In this document: piece by piece, positions 10,345-17,890 of the stretch
Position numbering within the stretch: position 1 is the first letter of the stretch
Layout of the letters: each line of letters opens with the position of its first letter
NCBI GenBank assembly: GCA_021816935.1
Contig: JAKAWR010000011.1
Location: forward strand, 43,796 to 107,795
Direction: 5' to 3'
Source: Actinomycetes bacterium
GTDB lineage: Bacteria > Actinomycetota > Acidimicrobiia > Acidimicrobiales > JAMCPL01
DNA length: 64,000 nucleotides
Made by a program: the position numbers and the translations under genes
Notes under the pieces: generated by a model
Seen by the model: the letters and a program-made list of their open reading frames with translations, nothing else
Database searches by the model: none
What the model was told of the DNA's origin: nothing

Positions 10345-11085
10345 CTACTTTGCGCTCTTCGAAGCCGTCTTGCCGGCGGGCGCGGAACGGGACGTCGAAC
10401 CACTCCGGGCCCTGGTTGCAGCAGTGGTCTTCGTCGTCCTGCTCGCAGGAGCCGCCTTGCGCGCGCTGGCCGGTTTCGCCGCCGAGGCCTTCGGCGCTCC
10501 CGCCCGTGTGGAGGCACGCCGGGTGGTCGAAGCCTTGGTCGTGGTCTTGGCCGTGGTCTTGGCCGTGGTCTTGGCCGTGGTCTTGCCGGCCGGGGCGTCG
10601 TGGCCGGCAGGTGCGACTACCCCGGCCTGCTTCCGAGTTCCTCCGGACTTGGCGCCACCCGCCGCCGGGCGGATCCGCCCCAGCTGGTCTGTCAATGCCT
10701 TCTTGCCCACGTCACGTATCGTGCTAAGACGCTCATCGCCTATCAGCAGGCTCGCCACTCGCTTTGCAAAGTCCCGGTCGCCTAAGAGATCGTCCCGAAG
10801 ATGGCCGGCGAGAAGATTCGCCACCCGCTTCGCAACATCTTCCAGGTTGTCCAGCTTCAGCTCGGATACCTGCTTTCTCACCTCGGAGCGAACCTGACTC
10901 GCCAACGCCTCCGATCTCCGGCGACTCTCACTCACAAGTTGATCGGCCCATACACGGGCCTTGTTGCGTTCTACCTCGCCGGTCGCCGCAAGATCTTTCG
11001 CAAGGCTTTCGGCCCGGGATCGCGTAATCTCCGAGAACGACGCCGCCGCGTCTATGTACCGCCGTAAATTGTCAATCCTGGACAT
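10345..11085 (-). CDS. helical protein with lysine/alanine-rich histone H1-like tail
   Basis: The N-terminal 135 residues are helical and charged, with coiled-coil character, resembling phasin-like or PHA-granule-associated proteins. From about residue 140 the 246-residue chain becomes a Lys/Ala/Thr-rich tail of the histone H1/PhaF kind, including tandem KTTA units. Such tails bind DNA without sequence specificity. Function is not established: nucleoid association or tethering of granules to DNA are both possible. The stop codon TAG overlaps the upstream codons of tlyA. The tail contains a 12-bp tandem repeat (10541-10588), so its length may vary between strains. Confidence 0.6.
   Translation of the reverse strand: MSRIDNLRRYIDAAASFSEITRSRAESLAKDLAATGEVERNKARVWADQLVSESRRRSEALASQVRSEVRKQVSELKLDNLEDVAKRVANLLAGHLRDDLLGDRDFAKRVASLLIGDERLSTIRDVGKKALTDQLGRIRPAAGGAKSGGTRKQAGVVAPAGHDAPAGKTTAKTTAKTTAKTTTKASTTRRASTRAGAPKASAAKPASARKAAPASRTTKTTAATRARSGSTSRSAPAGKTASKSAK
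10541..10588. repeat. 12-bp tandem repeat inside the lysine-rich tail
   Basis: Four consecutive units of GTGGTCTTGGCC (the last diverged at its 3' end) encode KTTA repeats on the minus strand. The unit keeps the reading frame, so copy-number change would alter only tail length. Confidence 0.85.
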
Positions 11086-11279
11086 GCGGCAAGGTTACCC
11101 CCTGCCGCCAGCCAGCGCAAACTGGCAGATGAGCCTTAGGCCTCGTCGCTGCGGCGTGCCCAGCTTGGCAATACCCAGACCCGCATGCCCATGTAACGAT
11201 GCCGCTGCAACCGGCCGCCCGGGAGCCAGCGCCAGTGACTGACCCGGGACGCAGCTCGACATCGCCTGCCAAGCAGTTG

Positions 11280-11300
11280 CGGCTCAAAGCCTCAGCCGAT
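11280..11300. repeat. short intergenic repeat motif at HAD gene end (site F)
   Basis: On the minus strand, AATCGGCTGAGGCTTTGA covers the HAD gene stop. It matches the TATCGGCTGAGGCT(C/T)T motif of sites A and C with few changes. It may be chance, because part of it is coding. Confidence 0.3.
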
Positions 11301-12065
11301 TGCCTCGCAAACCACGTCCATCAACGTCCCAGGCCCGAAGGCGTATGCAGCATCGCCCGCGACTCCCTCCAGTTTCGTTGCATCCGACACGACCAGCCCG
11401 AATGGGACCGAGAGGGCCTTCGCCAGCGAGCCGTCGGTCGAGGGTCGATCCCCCACTACAGCTTCTATGGCCTCTCCGGGGTCTAGCCTTGCCTGCACCA
11501 GGGTAACCAGCGCTTCATGTGGCTTCCCGGCGACGACGGGCTCCGCATGAGCTGCCGTAGCTATAGCCGCAACCAGCGAGCCGGTCCCGGGAAGGATGCC
11601 GAAGGGGGACGGGTGCGTAGGATCCTCGTTCGTGGCAACAAAGCGCGCTCCCAACCTTATGGCCGACGACGCACTTGCGATAGTGCGGAAATCGAAGTTA
11701 CTATCCCATCCGACGACGACAGTCGAGGCCTCCTCCGGCCCACACAACACCGCTCCCGCTGCCAGTAGCGCTTCCTCGAGCCCGCCTTCCCCGATCATGA
11801 ACACCTTCTCGCCGGCCTGCACCAGGCCGGCGGCGGCCATAGCCGCCGTCACCAGGTCACCGGCCGCGGCGTCGATCCCGGCTCTACCCAACCGCCCGAG
11901 AAGAGCATCAATCGTCGGACCGGCGTTGTTGGTAACGAAAAGCACGCGCCGGCCTGCCGACCGGAGACGACCCACCGCCTCCGTAGCTCCCGGAAGCGGC
12001 TGGCCCGACAGCCACACTACGCCGTCAAGGTCCACCAACCACACTCGTCCCGGCTTTTCGCTCAT
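11292..12065 (-). CDS. HAD-IIA family phosphatase
   Basis: This 257-residue hydrolase belongs to the NagD/p-nitrophenyl phosphatase branch of the HAD superfamily. Motif I is DLDGVVW near residues 11-17, with the Asp nucleophile first; motif II is FVTNNAG near 59-65; a Lys in the GKPHEA segment and the GDRPSTDG loop supply motifs III and IV. The substrate is probably a small sugar or nucleotide phosphate. In M. tuberculosis a HAD hydrolase also precedes tlyA, so this is part of the conserved block. The stop codon coincides with an intergenic repeat motif. Confidence 0.88.
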   Translation of the reverse strand: MSEKPGRVWLVDLDGVVWLSGQPLPGATEAVGRLRSAGRRVLFVTNNAGPTIDALLGRLGRAGIDAAAGDLVTAAMAAAGLVQAGEKVFMIGEGGLEEALLAAGAVLCGPEEASTVVVGWDSNFDFRTIASASSAIRLGARFVATNEDPTHPSPFGILPGTGSLVAAIATAAHAEPVVAGKPHEALVTLVQARLDPGEAIEAVVGDRPSTDGSLAKALSVPFGLVVSDATKLEGVAGDAAYAFGPGTLMDVVCEAIG

Positions 12066-12114
12066 TTTCCACCTCTACTCACGGTCCCACCCCACGACAG
12101 CGGGTTCGTTCCGC

Positions 12115-13719
12115 TCACTCGCCCCACAACTCCTCCATCTCCGTCGCTCGGGTTTCCGGCAACAAGAAGACCAGCAACGAGGCGAGCGCTGTAACGGGAA
12201 ACAGGATCAGCGCTGCCTGAAAGAAGTGATGAGCCTGCTGCGCGACAACGCCGAATGCGAGAATGCCGACCGCTGCGCCCACTACCCCCGCCGCTACGTA
12301 CCAACCCGTTGCCGAGGACCTGATCGACGTCGGGAATTGCTCCTCGACTAGGGAACCGGCGGGGGCGGCCAGACCACCCGCCGCGAAAAGGCCCGCTTCA
12401 TACCCCACGACGAGTCCTACCTTCGAGCCCGAATAGAGCAGGATCGCGCAGGCCACCATTGTCACGATAGCCGCCGCCGTACCTGATCGCCTGCCAACCC
12501 TGTCCGCTACCCACCGCCCGGCAAGCAGCCCCGCGAGACCGGTCACGCCCGCCACCAGAACAAGCAGGGCTGCACTGCTCTTGGCCATGTGTAGGAAGCT
12601 CTCGGCATACAGGAAGACAAATGTATTGGCGGGACCTGTAAGGAACGAAAGGAAGAAGGCCCACACGATAACCACAATCATCCTGCTCCGGTGCCGCCGG
12701 GAGAAGCACCGGAGTCCCGGAAGCCGGGCCTGGCCGGAGGCTAGGCCCGCACGCTGCGCCGTGGCCGATCCGACGCCCTCAGCGGCGCCCTCCCCGACAT
12801 ACTCCGTAACGCGCACCGGCGAGCTACGTGCCGCACTGGCCGCCGCCCGTTCTCCCATACCGGTTGCCGCCCGCTCCCCCGTTCCCACCCCGGCGTGCTC
12901 GACCGTGGTCAACGATTCGAACCGTTGTGGCTCGCGGAGCACCTTCAACAGCTTCGGAGTAAACAGCAGCGGCACGGCCGATAGGGCGAAAATCCCCCGA
13001 AACCCGATATAACGCGACAATGCAGCGTTCGCGATCGCAATGATACCGGCACCGATCGAATAGCCCGCGGCCACGAGGCCAACCGCTCTGGCCCTTCGCT
13101 CCTTCGATGACTCCTCAGCCGCCATCACCGTCGCCACCGCTGTCGTCGTCGAGAGGAACGGCCTACCCAGAGCGAAGACCGCCACGAAAAACCAGTAGTT
13201 GGGAGATGCACCGGCGATCGCCGTAAGAAGGAGACCCGCCACGGTCACGGCTATTATGACTCTGCGCCTCCCGGCACTGTCAGCAAGCGAGGCGAATACG
13301 AGGCTCCCGAGGCTTGCAAGCCGGATCACAGCCAGACCGATGCCGAGCTTGGAACCCGACAAGCCGGCCACCGCCTGAATCGAATGCCCGTTGAAGGTCG
13401 TGCCGAAACCCTTGGCTACTGCCGCAAGTGCAGTGATGATCCCGAACTGGCCGATTCCGGCAGCCATCGCGGCAAGCGTCGGAGCTACGACAAGTGCCCG
13501 GCGCCAGGAGCGTAACGACGCATACAACCTGGCTCGCGGCAATGCCCTCCCCATGCCGGGCGGAGGGCCCTCTGATACGGACGCTACTGGATCCCCCGCG
13601 GTGCCCGAACGGGCCGGCAACCGGGATTCCGCAGTGTCGCGCGGTCCGGGATCGGAAGTGCGCACATCCAGACTGTATTCCAGGTGGAGGCCGGCCAGTG
13701 TGGAGCAGTCCCCCATCAC
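12115..13719 (-). CDS. MFS transporter
   Basis: A 534-residue major facilitator with about 12 predicted membrane segments. The cytoplasmic loop between segments 2 and 3 reads DSAGRRRVI, the equivalent loop in the second half reads ADRVGRRSG, and the C-terminus has the PETR motif typical of sugar/metabolite porter branches. The central loop (about residues 270-340) is greatly expanded by low-complexity sequence with repeated GERAA units. About 55 residues precede the first helix; the ATG at 13554 is a realistic alternative start. Substrate is unknown. It follows the HAD gene's start by 49 bases on the same strand. Confidence 0.85.
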   Translation of the reverse strand: MMGDCSTLAGLHLEYSLDVRTSDPGPRDTAESRLPARSGTAGDPVASVSEGPPPGMGRALPRARLYASLRSWRRALVVAPTLAAMAAGIGQFGIITALAAVAKGFGTTFNGHSIQAVAGLSGSKLGIGLAVIRLASLGSLVFASLADSAGRRRVIIAVTVAGLLLTAIAGASPNYWFFVAVFALGRPFLSTTTAVATVMAAEESSKERRARAVGLVAAGYSIGAGIIAIANAALSRYIGFRGIFALSAVPLLFTPKLLKVLREPQRFESLTTVEHAGVGTGERAATGMGERAAASAARSSPVRVTEYVGEGAAEGVGSATAQRAGLASGQARLPGLRCFSRRHRSRMIVVIVWAFFLSFLTGPANTFVFLYAESFLHMAKSSAALLVLVAGVTGLAGLLAGRWVADRVGRRSGTAAAIVTMVACAILLYSGSKVGLVVGYEAGLFAAGGLAAPAGSLVEEQFPTSIRSSATGWYVAAGVVGAAVGILAFGVVAQQAHHFFQAALILFPVTALASLLVFLLPETRATEMEELWGE

Positions 13720-13867
13720 CCCGTCGTGACGATCTCCAGTTTCCGAGCCTCGAAGAACTCGTGCGCCCTCGCGTAAGTGGTGCGATGCTATTCAGCGAAC
13801 CAGGGGTCTCATCTGGCCAGCGAGAGCGCGCTTGTTACTTGAGCGACGCTGCACTACCGTAGAGATC

Positions 13868-14104
13868 GTGAGTGTAGCTGCTTATGTCCTCATCCAGACC
13901 GAAGTCGGGCAGGCCGCTCAGGTGGCCTCCGCTATCAGAAAGCTACCGGGCGTAACGGTTGCCGATGATGTCACCGGCCCCTACGATGTCGTCGTGCGCA
14001 CCGAGTCGGAGAGCATGGACAACCTTGGTCGCATGGTGGTCGGGAAGATCCAGCTGATCGAAGGGATCACCCGCACCGTCACCTGTCCCGTCGTCAACCT
14101 CTGA
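13868..14104 (+). CDS. stand-alone AsnC/Lrp-type ligand-binding domain protein
   Basis: The 78-residue product is the RAM (AsnC_trans_reg) ferredoxin-like domain without a helix-turn-helix: AYVLIQTEVG starts strand 1, and GPYDVVV and GITRTVTCPVV match the family core. Such single-domain proteins form multimers that bind amino acids or other small effectors; a regulatory partner is not evident. GTG at 13868 is preferred because the homology begins there; an ATG at 13832 would add 12 residues. Confidence 0.82.
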   Translation: MSVAAYVLIQTEVGQAAQVASAIRKLPGVTVADDVTGPYDVVVRTESESMDNLGRMVVGKIQLIEGITRTVTCPVVNL

Positions 14105-14215
14105 CCGCACCTCCGCCGGCTGGCGGCAGCGCTCTACACCCGACGCACCCGGAGCACATGCTGGCGCCGACCTGGGCCCTGCACGCAAGACCGTCTCGCG
14201 ACACGACCCGTCCGG

Positions 14216-14365
14216 TCACAGGTGGTGCACCAGCCAGCTGATGCCCTGATATATGCGGTAGACGATATAGCAGGCTGTCCCGACAAGGAGGATCTTGAAC
14301 TGAACGGGAACGTGGCGGCGCCTGCTGTCGGGGGCGTCCGCACTTTCAGCACTGCTGCCGCTCAT
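14216..14365 (-). CDS. 49-aa single-pass membrane protein coupled to the MFS gene
   Basis: This gene is below the usual length cutoff. It encodes MSGSSAESADAPDSRRR, then a hydrophobic segment of about 20 residues (from FKILLVGTACYIVY), ending in HHL. The ATG overlaps the stop of the upstream MFS gene (ATGA), and third codon positions are mostly G or C, so I regard it as real. Topology is predicted to be N-inside with a short tail. By position it may be an accessory subunit of the transporter, but no homolog is recognised. Confidence 0.7.
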   Translation of the reverse strand: MSGSSAESADAPDSRRRHVPVQFKILLVGTACYIVYRIYQGISWLVHHL

Positions 14366-15816
14366 TGTGGCGTTCCACCGCTACCGGGAACTCGTGGCTG
14401 CGAAGCTGCGCCCCGCGGGGACCCTCCCGGTGCAGTCAGCCCCTCGTGCCAAGAAGGAGCTCCCTGGTAGGCCGCCTGGGGACGTTGCTTGACGGCATGG
14501 CGCCCCGCCAGATAGAAGACCCCACTCACGCCCGCTACCGCGGCAACGGTCATGTCCCCATCTGCGAAATGGATCGACAGGATAACCGGTATGATGCTCC
14601 CGGCCACCCAGCTCAGCTGCAGCCTGGTCTGGAACCTCGCGAACGCCCTGCCCTGTAGTACCTGAGGTACGTATCGCTGGACAACGGCGTCGAAGACCGG
14701 CTGCGCCCCCGAGGCACCGATACCGACGACGAAGGCGAGAAGCGCCTGCGCCGCTCGCCCGCCGATCGCTGCGCTGGAAACGCCTCCGATCAGAACAAGC
14801 CATACCGCTGCCGCAATGAGGGCCTGCTCCGACACGTGGCGCCTCAACCTCGGAACGAGGATCACGCCTGCAAACGCCCCGACGCCCGAAGCCAGGAGAG
14901 CGAAACCATACCAGAGAGTCGACGCGTGGCCCCGCCTCAAGTCGAATGCCACCATGAACGTGAAGAAGCCGACCGTGCCGCGAAGAACGGACATAACGTT
15001 CAGCGCCAACGTGACCTCGGGATCAACGAAGGCCCGCATCCACAGTGCGTGCCGCGGCCCGCCCGGGCGCAGGAGTCCACCGGCCGGTTGCGCCGAACCC
15101 TGCGGCGTCCCGTCTATCACCGGCGCCAAGCGAGGGCCCCGCGAAGCACCCCGGAAACGCGGCAACCGAAAACCCGCGGCCAAGGCGCAGATATAGACGA
15201 TCATCGCGACCCTCAACACCCAGGACGCGCCAAGTCCCTTCAGCAGGGCCACGCCGAGGCCCGAGCCGAGAGCGCCTCCAACCGACGCAAGCACCGCCAG
15301 CCTTGCGTTGCCATTCGCCAGGCTCGACTCCGGATGGTCCGCTCCCTCCTCTCTTGCCACGATCAACGGCACGAGCGTCGCCCTCGACAGAGCATAGAGC
15401 CGCGACAGGACGAGCAGGGTGAACGCCTCCGGGAACAGGACGAGGCCGCGGAGGCTGCCGGCCATCAGTAACGCCAGGAGGGCCCGCCCGCCCGTGGACA
15501 CGGCCACCATCACGCGCCTCATCGCAGCCGAGCGATCGACGAGCGGACCGAGTACGGGAGCCACCACCGCGAACGGCGCCATTGTGACCAGGAGGTAGAG
15601 CAGAACTTTGCTCTTCGCCGCATCCGGCGAAATCGAGAAGAAGAGAGAGCCGGCGAGCGATATCGTAACCAGGCCGTCGCCGATCACCGATAGAATATGA
15701 ACGGCCGCCAGCCTGCCCATTGGCTTTCGCTGGTCGAACAAGACCGCCACCGCATCCCTCGCACGACGCACCAACCTGCCCGCCTGCAGGCGGATACCGG
15801 GTCGGTGGCGACTCAC
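14362..15816 (-). CDS. MFS transporter
   Basis: A 484-residue major facilitator with about 12 membrane helices, beginning near residue 33 with GRLAAVHILSVIGDG. The loop LGPLVDRSAAMRRV corresponds to the family's motif A. It resembles MFS efflux proteins of the MFS_1/MFS_3 group; substrate unknown. The last 40 residues are a soluble Gly/Pro/Ala-rich tail. Its stop overlaps the start of a small membrane protein gene, suggesting co-translation. Confidence 0.82.
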   Translation of the reverse strand: MSRHRPGIRLQAGRLVRRARDAVAVLFDQRKPMGRLAAVHILSVIGDGLVTISLAGSLFFSISPDAAKSKVLLYLLVTMAPFAVVAPVLGPLVDRSAAMRRVMVAVSTGGRALLALLMAGSLRGLVLFPEAFTLLVLSRLYALSRATLVPLIVAREEGADHPESSLANGNARLAVLASVGGALGSGLGVALLKGLGASWVLRVAMIVYICALAAGFRLPRFRGASRGPRLAPVIDGTPQGSAQPAGGLLRPGGPRHALWMRAFVDPEVTLALNVMSVLRGTVGFFTFMVAFDLRRGHASTLWYGFALLASGVGAFAGVILVPRLRRHVSEQALIAAAVWLVLIGGVSSAAIGGRAAQALLAFVVGIGASGAQPVFDAVVQRYVPQVLQGRAFARFQTRLQLSWVAGSIIPVILSIHFADGDMTVAAVAGVSGVFYLAGRHAVKQRPQAAYQGAPSWHEGLTAPGGSPRGAASQPRVPGSGGTPQ

Positions 15817-15840
15817 GTCATCATGGTAACAGGAGCCTAC

Positions 15841-16332
15841 CTACAGAACTGGCGGGGGCGGCCGGCGTACCATTGCAACCTCCTCGATTCGCCCTCCCGC
15901 CGTAGGGTTAGCGGCAACGGCATCCCGCACCCCCTCGATATCGTCGCTTGCGAGCATTCGGAGCGAGAGCAGGGGCGTGGCAGGATTTGCAGCGACGGCT
16001 TTTCTCACTTTCCACTCCTCGTCGCCAGCGAGCCTGGAAAGAATGCTGGCCGTCACCTTGGGGTGAGTGACGACTCGCTCCCGGATCCACGGGCTCGGGT
16101 CGTGCGCCAGCTGCTCTACGATCGCGTCGGGAATCGCCGGGTTGTTGACGAGTATCCCGCGGTAATCAGCGTTCTTCGCGAGCTCTTCGAGCAGCTCCGG
16201 AGGCATCCGCCTGTTCGCTGCCAGGACCCTCCGGATTTCTTCGTCGTTCTCGCGATAGAGCCTGTACAGGATTGTAACGGTCGCCCTGGGATCAGCAGCC
16301 CAGCGGAGCATCTCGCCACTGCTCCACACCAT
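15841..16332 (-). CDS. leucine-rich variant (LRV) repeat protein
   Basis: The 163-residue protein is made of about six 24-residue helical repeats with the pattern N/HPx(T/A)P, LL..LA.D....VR..VA. Examples are NPAIPDAIVEQLAHDPS, HPKVTASILSRLAGDEE and NPATPLLSLRMLASDD. This is the LRV type of alpha-solenoid, a scaffold for protein or nucleic acid binding found also near Fe-S proteins. There is no cluster-binding cysteine here. The end is a short proline-rich tail. It lies alone between an MFS gene and tRNA-His. Confidence 0.75.
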   Translation of the reverse strand: MVWSSGEMLRWAADPRATVTILYRLYRENDEEIRRVLAANRRMPPELLEELAKNADYRGILVNNPAIPDAIVEQLAHDPSPWIRERVVTHPKVTASILSRLAGDEEWKVRKAVAANPATPLLSLRMLASDDIEGVRDAVAANPTAGGRIEEVAMVRRPPPPVL

Positions 16333-16504
16333 GCACCCAGTTTACTTCCCGCCAGCGTGGCCCACCGCGTACATGGACTGGATGGGCTGGAACTACCCCA
16401 CATACAGCGAAATCCGACATCCCCCTTGCCACGATCGCCCACCCCGCGCTCGCATCGAGGTCGACGTCACATGCCGACCCGCGATGTACCTGTCTCTATC
16501 CGCG

Positions 16505-16579
16505 GGTGGCCGGGGGGACTTGAACCCCTGACCTCGAGGGCCACAACCTCGCGCTCTAACCACCTGAGCTACGGCCACC
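16505..16579 (-). tRNA. tRNA-His (GTG)
   Basis: On the minus strand the sequence folds into a cloverleaf with an eight-base-pair acceptor stem (GGTGGCCG with CGGCCACC), including the extra 5' G characteristic of tRNA-His. The anticodon loop TTGTGGC gives anticodon GTG. The T arm contains GGTTCAAGTCC. CCA is not encoded. Confidence 0.95.
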
Positions 16580-16803
16580 ATGAATCCGCCGCCCTGCACC
16601 GGCTGCGAAGACGGCCCAGCCCGAAACGCAATGCTCCCCCGACGCAAGCGGCGGTGCTTCGCCAATCTTTCACTCAGACGTGCACCGGACGCCTTCGCCG
16701 CCGCCTGTGGGCGTCATCGCCTCCCGGAGTCTCCTACCGGATTTCCGGACTACTCTAGTCTAGCAGAGCGCCCGGCAAGCGCACGCCTGAAGGGCGCCAT
16801 CCA

Positions 16804-16877
16804 GCCCTCGTAGCTCAATTGGATAGAGCAGATGACTTCTAATCATCAGGCTGCAGGTTCGAGTCCTGCCGAGGGCG
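16804..16877 (+). tRNA. tRNA-Arg (TCT)
   Basis: The acceptor stem GCCCTCG pairs with CGAGGGC; the anticodon stem-loop GATGACTTCTAATCATC displays TCT; the T arm is GCAGGTTCGAGTCCTGC. CCA is not encoded. Confidence 0.95.
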
Positions 16878-17041
16878 CTGCGTAGGGCCAGGTCGCATGA
16901 CACGTCGCGAGACGGCCGCACCTCGCTGAGATCCCAAGAGCCGCTATACTCCTTTGCCCAACAACATGTGCAACTCGAAAGACCGCATCACCCTCCAAAT
17001 GGTGGCATCTTGTAGCTGTCAGGAGCCCAGCATAACATCGA

Positions 17042-17461
17042 TCAAGGCGCCTCGGGAAGCAATGTGAACGCTCTGCCGGTCACCGTACGGAGAACGCGAA
17101 AACGACGGTGATCCAGCGTGAGCAGGCGATCCGACCCGTAACGATGCGCAAGCACCACCAACGATGCGTCGGCGACACCGATATCCTGATCCTGATACCG
17201 GTCGGCCAGTGTGCAGATCTCGTCGAGATCGGCAGCATCGATAGCTGGAAGCTCCCAAGCACCGCCGGCGAGCTCTCTCAGCACGGCAAGCTCGGCATCC
17301 ACGCCACGGCGGGTGGCCACCAGGTAATCGAGCTCCGCAACAACAAAGGGTGACACGACAAACGGCCCCGCATCCCCGTCGATAACCGTGGTCACCTGGC
17401 TGACGTACCTGTCTGCCGCATCGAAATACGCCAAGAGCCCGCTGGTATCGCAAATCAGCAC
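17042..17461 (-). CDS. vapC: PIN-domain toxin VapC
   Basis: The 139-residue PIN domain has conserved acidic residues in ICDTSGLLAYFD (Asp near 5), VVAELDY (Glu near 47), and DIGVADASLVVLA (Asp pair near 100-103), a Mg2+-dependent RNase site. VapC toxins usually cut tRNA or rRNA loops. GTG at 17461 lies two bases after the antitoxin stop and begins exactly at the PIN homology; a longer in-frame extension up to 17947 would overlap the antitoxin and is rejected. Confidence 0.9.
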   Translation of the reverse strand: MLICDTSGLLAYFDAADRYVSQVTTVIDGDAGPFVVSPFVVAELDYLVATRRGVDAELAVLRELAGGAWELPAIDAADLDEICTLADRYQDQDIGVADASLVVLAHRYGSDRLLTLDHRRFRVLRTVTGRAFTLLPEAP

Positions 17462-17463
17462 GT

Positions 17464-17685
17464 TCAGCGATCTCCGAAGCCGGCAAGCGCCTCGTCGACA
17501 TTCTCGGAGAGCGACGTCTCGCCGCCGGCAAACAGCTGGCCCCGCGGCCGGGGCTTCTCGAGCCCCCACGCCTGAACTGCTATTGCTTGTCTGATGAGCT
17601 CGGCCTCCGAACGGCCGGACGCCGCCGCCATCAACCGCAGTGACTTCTTCAGATTCTCGGGAAGGTAGACAGTGGTCTTGTGCAT
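17464..17685 (-). CDS. vapB: ribbon-helix-helix antitoxin VapB
   Basis: A 73-residue protein starting MHKTTVYLPENLKKSL, with RSEAELIRQAI completing a ribbon-helix-helix DNA-binding domain; the C-terminal third is the expected toxin-neutralising tail. The ATG at 17685 is preferred to an upstream in-frame start because the homology begins there. A perfect 12-bp palindrome lies six bases upstream, as expected for autoregulation. Confidence 0.9.
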   Translation of the reverse strand: MHKTTVYLPENLKKSLRLMAAASGRSEAELIRQAIAVQAWGLEKPRPRGQLFAGGETSLSENVDEALAGFGDR

Positions 17686-17690
17686 GATGG

Positions 17691-17702
17691 TATGGTACCA
17701 TA
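17691..17702. promoter_or_regulatory. probable VapB operator palindrome
   Basis: TATGGTACCATA is a perfect 12-bp palindrome immediately upstream of the vapB start, with additional ACCAT half-sites beside it. Ribbon-helix-helix antitoxins typically bind such sites to repress their own operon. Function is inferred from position. Confidence 0.6.
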
Positions 17703-17890
17703 TATTGCGCCATCGGTACATCGGCCGCGACGCTGGCAAGAAAACCGTTGCAGCTACGGCCCGGCTGTGCTAAGGTCCTGTGACCTGGAGGCCACGAACT
17801 GTGGCATTCAGTCGGTGTGGCAGGGTAGGTCCGGCGATGACGGCCAGGTGGGCTCGGCGCTGCGATGAACAAGCGAAGTGGGAGGTAGTA

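Noticed and set aside
13798..13818. CAGGGGTCTCATCTGGCC resembling the interior of the MITE-like element
   Set aside because: Sixteen of eighteen bases match but there are no terminal repeats or target duplications, so it is not called a copy.
16580..16803. Possible gene between tRNA-His and tRNA-Arg
   Set aside because: Open frames there are short, Arg/Pro-rich and without ribosome sites or homology.
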